Positions 7,517 to 11,694 of a stretch of 11,694 nt of DNA are shown piece by piece. Origin of the DNA: Zelonia costaricensis. Its lineage: Eukaryota; Euglenozoa; Kinetoplastea; Trypanosomatida; Trypanosomatidae. Each line of letters opens with the position of its first letter. Position 1 is the first letter of the stretch. The stretch covers positions 1 to 11,694 of the forward strand of contig JASAOO010002863.1 of assembly GCA_030849075.1 (NCBI GenBank), read 5' to 3'. The notes below the pieces were generated by a model, which saw only the letters and a program-made list of their open reading frames with translations, was not told the DNA's origin and ran no database searches. The position numbers and the translations under genes were made by a program.

Positions 7517-9937
7517 TCACCGAGTGAGCTTGCGGGTGGGCTTCAGGGTGATGACGTGGACACCAATGAGGCCCACCATGGAGGTATAGAAGGGACCAAT
7601 CATCTCGTCGGCCAACAGGGCCTCGGCCGCCTCCAGCGACGCCGCTGCGGCAGTCCCGGACGAGCCGCTGCGGCTGAAGGAGCCGTGCGAGTCGACGCTG
7701 TTCAGCGAACGACTGGAGAAAGTCGGGATGAGGTAGTCCTTCCCCGCGGTCGCCGACGACGACGCGCCCGGGCCGTGGGAAGCGCGGCGTGGCGTGACAG
7801 CTGGGGAGAGGGACGCCGATCGATCCGAGCCGATTGCCGTGGCGTTCGTGTTTGGGTTCGTCCCGCGGCGTGCCGCCGCGTTGGCGTGCCGCATAGACCC
7901 ATCCTCCAGCACAACATCCGGGATGAGGGCGCACACGACTCGCTCAGGGTTCAGCACCGCTGTTTGCCGGTCCCACGCGCCAATCGGCACGCACCCGCCG
8001 TCGATGCCGCTGCGGTCCTGACTGAGGCGTAGCGTGCCGGCGGGCTGCCGGACGAGGGTGTAGCTGCGCACCTGCCCAAACACGCGCACCGCGCTGAAGA
8101 ACTTCTGCATTGTGGAGTTCTGCCGGTGCGTCTGAACCACGATGCAGCACCGCTGCTTCGCCGCGCCGCCCTGCCCGCCGGCCGCGCTCGGGTCCTCCCC
8201 TTTGGCGAAGGTAGGCCGCAGCGCCCCCGCCATGTACGACTCCGTGCCGCGCGCCGTCAGGGCGAGGTGGATCGTGTCCACCAGCGCTGGAATCACATCA
8301 GCGTCGTAGATGCAGTCGGCGGCGAGCACCACGTCCACCTCGTTCTCCATGAAGAGCCCCTCGTTCTCATCGTGGCTCAGCCAGTCCAGCAGCGCGGCGC
8401 GGTGGTACGGCGGCTTGCAGTCGCCCTCCAGGCCCCGCTTCGCCGCCAGCAGGTCCGAGACGGGCTGGATGCCGTTCTCGGCCATGTTGAAGCGAATGTT
8501 CTCCACAATCGCCTCCTGGTAGTCGGTCGCCAAAAAGCTCGCGACGTGCTGCTTGTACTCCTCCATGCGGTGCAGAAAGACGGGCGTGAGACCGGCACCG
8601 GCGCCCAGCTCCAGGATGCGGAGCTGGCTGCTGTACGGCTTTGCAGGGGTCGCGCCGGTGGTGGTGTTGCTGCTGCCACCGCTTGCGGTGCTGCTGCTGC
8701 TGTGACGTGGGCTGCAGCCGTGCTTGGGCCCCGGCGAGGGGACGATCGACGGCGTCGTGGACGAACTCGCCGGATGCGGGTGCAGGCCGTGTGCGGAGGT
8801 GAGCAGCGGCACCGACGAGGGGCCCTGCAGCGTGCTCGCTGCGGCTCGTGGGAGGCCGAGCACGTCAGCGAGCAGGCGCGTCTGCCCCTTGAGCTCCTGG
8901 GCAAGCAGCTGCACGACCACGAAGGCGGCCGGCCAGAGCGAGAGGCCGACGTTCGTGAACTGCTCTGTCGACACCCGAATAGCGCTGAACTCATCCAGCG
9001 ACGCGGCCCCCGCTACGGTGGAGCTCGTCCCGGAGAAGGAATGGCGGGTGGGCGGGTGCTGGGCGTGCAGCCCGGGCGAAAGGCGCTTCGGCGGCGTCGG
9101 CGGGGAGGAGCGCACGGCCGCCATGGGTACAAGGTCCTCTGTGGTGTCGGGGGCAACGATGCGGGGCAGCGGGGCGGTGCTGGTGTTGCTGCTCGCGCCC
9201 AAGCCCGCCCCGTGCGGGGACACGGGCCGCGCCGGCTCGCTGTGGGAGCGCAGTGAGTGGGGTGCGCTGGCGCCGAGCATCTCAGCCGAGACGACCGGCA
9301 GCCGCGAGGACGGCGCCCCTGCCGCTGTTGCCGTCAGCGATGCGGCAGGCTGCAGCTGCGTCGGGGAGGAGTGCGAGGCCGTGAGCCGCGCAAACGTCGG
9401 CGGCTGCGGAGTGAAGGCGGCCTCGGCGTGGAGGGACATGGGCGGGCCGGAGGGGGGTGCGGGCAACGCGAAGGCGGTGCTGGCGGTCGACGCTGTCTCC
9501 GCCGCGCCCACGTAGGGGTTGTAGAAGGTTTTGAAGCACAGCGCCTGCTCGTTGACCTCGCCCGAGACGCTGAGCCGGATGTATTCCTCCATAAGGTCGA
9601 TGCGCACCGGATCCTCGCTCGAGGTGGACGACACGGCGTCCTCGGACACGTACTGCTGCTCCTCCACCGCCGTGATGTACGACTTGAGCAGCGCACGCAC
9701 CATGCGGCGGCGCGGTGGGTACTTCTTCACGACGGGGTGCACCACAAACCACTCCACCGCGCATGCCTGGGCCTCGGAGGAGAGCCAGGCCGTGTCGCGT
9801 GCCTCGCAGTCCGCCTGGAAGGCGCTCAGCACCGTCGCCGGCGGCGCGCTCTGCAGAAAGAGGATGAGCGAGCGGGGGAGGCCGTACTCGATGTGACGGA
9901 GCATCGGCACAATCGGGGGCAGGCGGTCCGTCGACAT
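7517..9937 (-). CDS. FAM86/EEF2KMT (Efm3-like) protein-lysine methyltransferase, 806 aa
   Basis: A class I SAM-dependent methyltransferase of the Methyltransf_16 group, best matching FAM86/EEF2KMT (yeast Efm3), which methylates a lysine of translation elongation factor 2 in the cytosol. The N-terminal ~140 residues resemble the FAM86 domain, including HPVVKKYPP at 67-75. The segment before the catalytic core (TEQFTNVGLSLWPAA, 324-338) matches the family's conserved Trp region. Motif I is ILELGAGAGLT at 441-451, and the DxxY motif DCIY is at 541-544 within VVLAADCIYDAD. Human and yeast members have about 330-340 residues; this one is more than twice that because of low-complexity Ser/Thr/Pro/Ala inserts at about 146-312, 364-434 and 683-770. 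The frame stays open upstream to 10408, but that extension is microsatellite-encoded Cys-Val/Phe-rich sequence, so 9937 is preferred: it is the first ATG after the predicted acceptor. The eEF2 substrate is inferred from family. Confidence 0.88.
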   Translation of the reverse strand: MSTDRLPPIVPMLRHIEYGLPRSLILFLQSAPPATVLSAFQADCEARDTAWLSSEAQACAVEWFVVHPVVKKYPPRRRMVRALLKSYITAVEEQQYVSEDAVSSTSSEDPVRIDLMEEYIRLSVSGEVNEQALCFKTFYNPYVGAAETASTASTAFALPAPPSGPPMSLHAEAAFTPQPPTFARLTASHSSPTQLQPAASLTATAAGAPSSRLPVVSAEMLGASAPHSLRSHSEPARPVSPHGAGLGASSNTSTAPLPRIVAPDTTEDLVPMAAVRSSPPTPPKRLSPGLHAQHPPTRHSFSGTSSTVAGAASLDEFSAIRVSTEQFTNVGLSLWPAAFVVVQLLAQELKGQTRLLADVLGLPRAAASTLQGPSSVPLLTSAHGLHPHPASSSTTPSIVPSPGPKHGCSPRHSSSSTASGGSSNTTTGATPAKPYSSQLRILELGAGAGLTPVFLHRMEEYKQHVASFLATDYQEAIVENIRFNMAENGIQPVSDLLAAKRGLEGDCKPPYHRAALLDWLSHDENEGLFMENEVDVVLAADCIYDADVIPALVDTIHLALTARGTESYMAGALRPTFAKGEDPSAAGGQGGAAKQRCCIVVQTHRQNSTMQKFFSAVRVFGQVRSYTLVRQPAGTLRLSQDRSGIDGGCVPIGAWDRQTAVLNPERVVCALIPDVVLEDGSMRHANAAARRGTNPNTNATAIGSDRSASLSPAVTPRRASHGPGASSSATAGKDYLIPTFSSRSLNSVDSHGSFSRSGSSGTAAAASLEAAEALLADEMIGPFYTSMVGLIGVHVITLKPTRKLTR

Positions 9938-9954
9938 GGCTGACACGGAAGCAG

Positions 9955-9989
<35 letters not shown>

Positions 9990-9995
9990 CACACA
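9955..9995. repeat. Interrupted (AC)n microsatellite in the methyltransferase 5' UTR
   Basis: Two AC runs (9955-9973 and 9975-9995) separated by an extra A, 41 bp in all. In the transcript this is a UG-rich tract ending 17 nt before the preferred start codon. Confidence 0.95.
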
Positions 9996-10100
9996 AAGTA
10001 AGACAAAGGGGGGAAGCTGAACAACGCGAAAGCACAGGAGAGGGTAGAATTACCGGGACACGGGCGACCGAGAGTTCCAGCAGAGGAGAAAAGCGAGAAG

Positions 10101-10141
10101 CTAAACTCGAAGAGAAACAAAAAAAAGAAGCGAAAGGAAAC
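10101..10141 (-). promoter_or_regulatory. Predicted polypyrimidine tract and spliced-leader acceptor for the methyltransferase gene
   Basis: On the minus strand a T/C-rich tract with a run of Ts (10141-10108) is followed by AG at 10107-10106 and again at 10102-10101. Either would give a 5' UTR of about 165 nt. No ATG lies between these sites and 9937, so this site supports the 806-residue start over the longer open frame. Confidence 0.5.
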
Positions 10142-11694
10142 TCTTAAAAAGGGGGAGACTCGGCGAACACAAACACACACACAGACACACACAGATACAC
10201 GCACACGCGACGTCAGAAAAAAAAAGATCAGCGAAGCCCTCACAACCGCAGGAGGGGGACAGAGAGAGTGAGGTTTGGGAGAGAGAAGGCGAAGCACGTC
10301 CAACCACCACCACAACACGTACACAGACACGCAGACAGGGAGGCAGACTTTGTGAGGGCTCACAACGGAGGGCAGTAGAGGAACTGGTGGCAGTGCCAAC
10401 ACGCACACACAGCTGCACTGCGGACGCTGTCAGGGGAGAAGAGAACGGCCAGGGAAGAGAGAGAGAAGAGAACGAGAAAGGCCGGGAGAACAAATGTGCA
10501 GAGCGCGGTGCGCGCCTGTGAGCCGCTCACGGCGTGAAACCGTAGAGTGCGAGGAGGAGCGCGGGGGGAGGGGGAGGGCAGACAATAGGTTGGGCGCCGA
10601 TGCTGGAGAGGTGCGAGAGAGGGGCCGGCGCAAGGTACGGGTGCCGCGTACACACAACACAAGACACACGTTAGACGGACAAGCAGCGAGGCAGAACAAA
10701 CAACAAACAGAATCGCAGGATGCCAGTGGGGCTAGTGAAGTGGGAGGAGGAGGGGGGTAGAGGGCGCGTCGTGTGCGTTGGTAGACGTGAAGGGGGGGAG
10801 AGACGCGGCTGGTGCGCTAGCGCAAAAAGCGCCGACGTGCACGGCAATACGCGGAGATGCCGGGGAAGCGCGAAAGGGGAGGAAGGCAGGAGGATCGAGT
10901 TCCGAGCGGCGGAGAAGCGGCGCAGACACACACAGAGAGAGGAGCGACAAAGCCCAACAGCGAAATTGGAGGAGGGCAGAAGAAAAAAAAAAGGTAAAGG
11001 CGCAATCCGTGCGTATTGTGCACAGTTGGGAAGGTGCTCGAGTTGTGTGGCGTAAAGATGCAGGTCCACACACTGAGACGTCGGCAGCGAGCTGGCGGTG
11101 CCGCCTAAACCAAACAACACGCAGGTGGTGGGGGCGAGAAGAGACGAGGTGAGGGGGGAAATGAGGAGGAGGAGGACGCCGAACACACCTACGCCCCTCG
11201 TGACCCGAAAGGTGCACTAAATCGAGATAAAAAGAAGGCACAAGCGTCGACCCCGACGAACAAAGCGCAGGCGAGGAGATCGATGCCAGCACGTACCCAA
11301 ACAGTGAAGATGGACGAAGAGAAGAGAACCAGACGGCACGCACGCACGCGGCGAGAGAGAGAGACACACAAAAATGCGCGCACAGAAGCGGCAATGCAGA
11401 ACTGTGCACCACCTTCCTCTCGCTCTTCACAGAAAATGGTGTGAGGGAAGTACAAGCGTGGTGAACACGCACCACCACACGATTGCCGCAAGGATGCCCA
11501 CCGTGGGAAGACGAGAAGGGGGGGACAAGCAAACGCAAAACAAAACAAAAGAAGCAAACACAGAAACTGAGAGAGCGAGGGTGGGGATCGGGTGGAGAAA
11601 GCAGTGGAAGAGTGATGCGATTGAGGGGGTGGAGGGGGGGGAGGGGGCAATCGCAGGGTGAGGGGAGGAGAGGGGGAGGGAGAAAGGGGGGGTT
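10142..11694 (-). other. Gene-free, strand-asymmetric region upstream of the methyltransferase gene
   Basis: About 1.55 kb in which the plus strand is strongly purine-rich and the coding strand C/T-rich. Open frames on the minus strand are Ser/Leu/Pro/Cys-rich translations of this bias and match no family I recognise. A degenerate CA-rich stretch lies at 10167-10206, and G-rich runs occur from about 11625 to the right edge. It may be the 3' UTR of a gene beyond the window or an inter-cluster region; the sequence alone does not decide. Confidence 0.6.

Noticed and set aside
8126..9256. Plus-strand open frame of 376 codons
   Set aside because: Antisense shadow of the methyltransferase gene; Arg/Gly/Ala-rich with no recognisable domain.
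9938..10408. N-terminal extension making a 963-residue methyltransferase
   Set aside because: The extension is encoded by microsatellite and pyrimidine-rich leader sequence (Cys-Val and Phe/Ser runs), lies partly upstream of a good splice acceptor, and the FAM86-like homology begins just after the Met at 9937.
10732..11538. Minus-strand open frame of 268 codons
   Set aside because: Ser/Leu/Pro/Cys-rich translation of a C/T-biased non-coding strand; several overlapping frames look the same and none has a domain.
1..11694. tRNA, rRNA, snoRNA or bacterial/phage defence genes
   Set aside because: No cloverleaf-like stems, rRNA core sequence or prokaryotic family was recognised by eye. Small box C/D RNAs cannot be excluded without a search tool.

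Overview
The window looks like nuclear DNA of a trypanosomatid, most likely Leishmania or a close Leishmaniinae relative. It is GC-rich. Three long intronless genes all lie on the minus strand, separated by 1-1.7 kb of non-coding sequence full of TG/CA microsatellites. On the coding strand these gaps are pyrimidine-rich, as expected for polycistronic transcription with spliced-leader trans-splicing. The encoded proteins are recognisably eukaryotic but swollen by Ala/Ser/Gly/Pro-rich insertions, which is also typical of the group. The genus is inferred from style, not from a diagnostic marker. 

Layout, in transcription order (right to left): (1) 11694-9938, pyrimidine-rich non-coding sequence ending in a polypyrimidine tract with candidate splice acceptors and a (UG)n-rich 5' UTR. 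(2) 9937-7517, an 806-residue eEF2-lysine methyltransferase-like protein (FAM86/EEF2KMT, yeast Efm3 family). (3) 7516-6427, non-coding, with TG/CA repeats and a ~100-bp tandem duplication around a single undetermined base, probably an assembly scar. (4) 6426-5560, a 288-residue CFAP96 (UPF0602/C4orf47) family ciliary protein. (5) 5559-3828, non-coding, again rich in TG/CA repeats. (6) 3827-774, a 1017-residue kinesin-14 type C-terminal motor with a very large insertion inside the motor domain. (7) 773-1, the 3' flank of the kinesin gene. 

The genes do not form a pathway in the bacterial sense: trypanosomatid neighbours are co-transcribed but regulated individually through their UTRs. Two of the products are microtubule-linked (kinesin, CFAP96) and one acts on translation elongation. 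No tRNA, rRNA, CRISPR array, transposase or phage gene was recognised. The least ordinary observations are the paired UG and CA repeats within two of the 3' flanks, the duplication around the N, the insertion and altered first strand of the kinesin motor, and the expanded methyltransferase. I see no convincing previously undescribed system.
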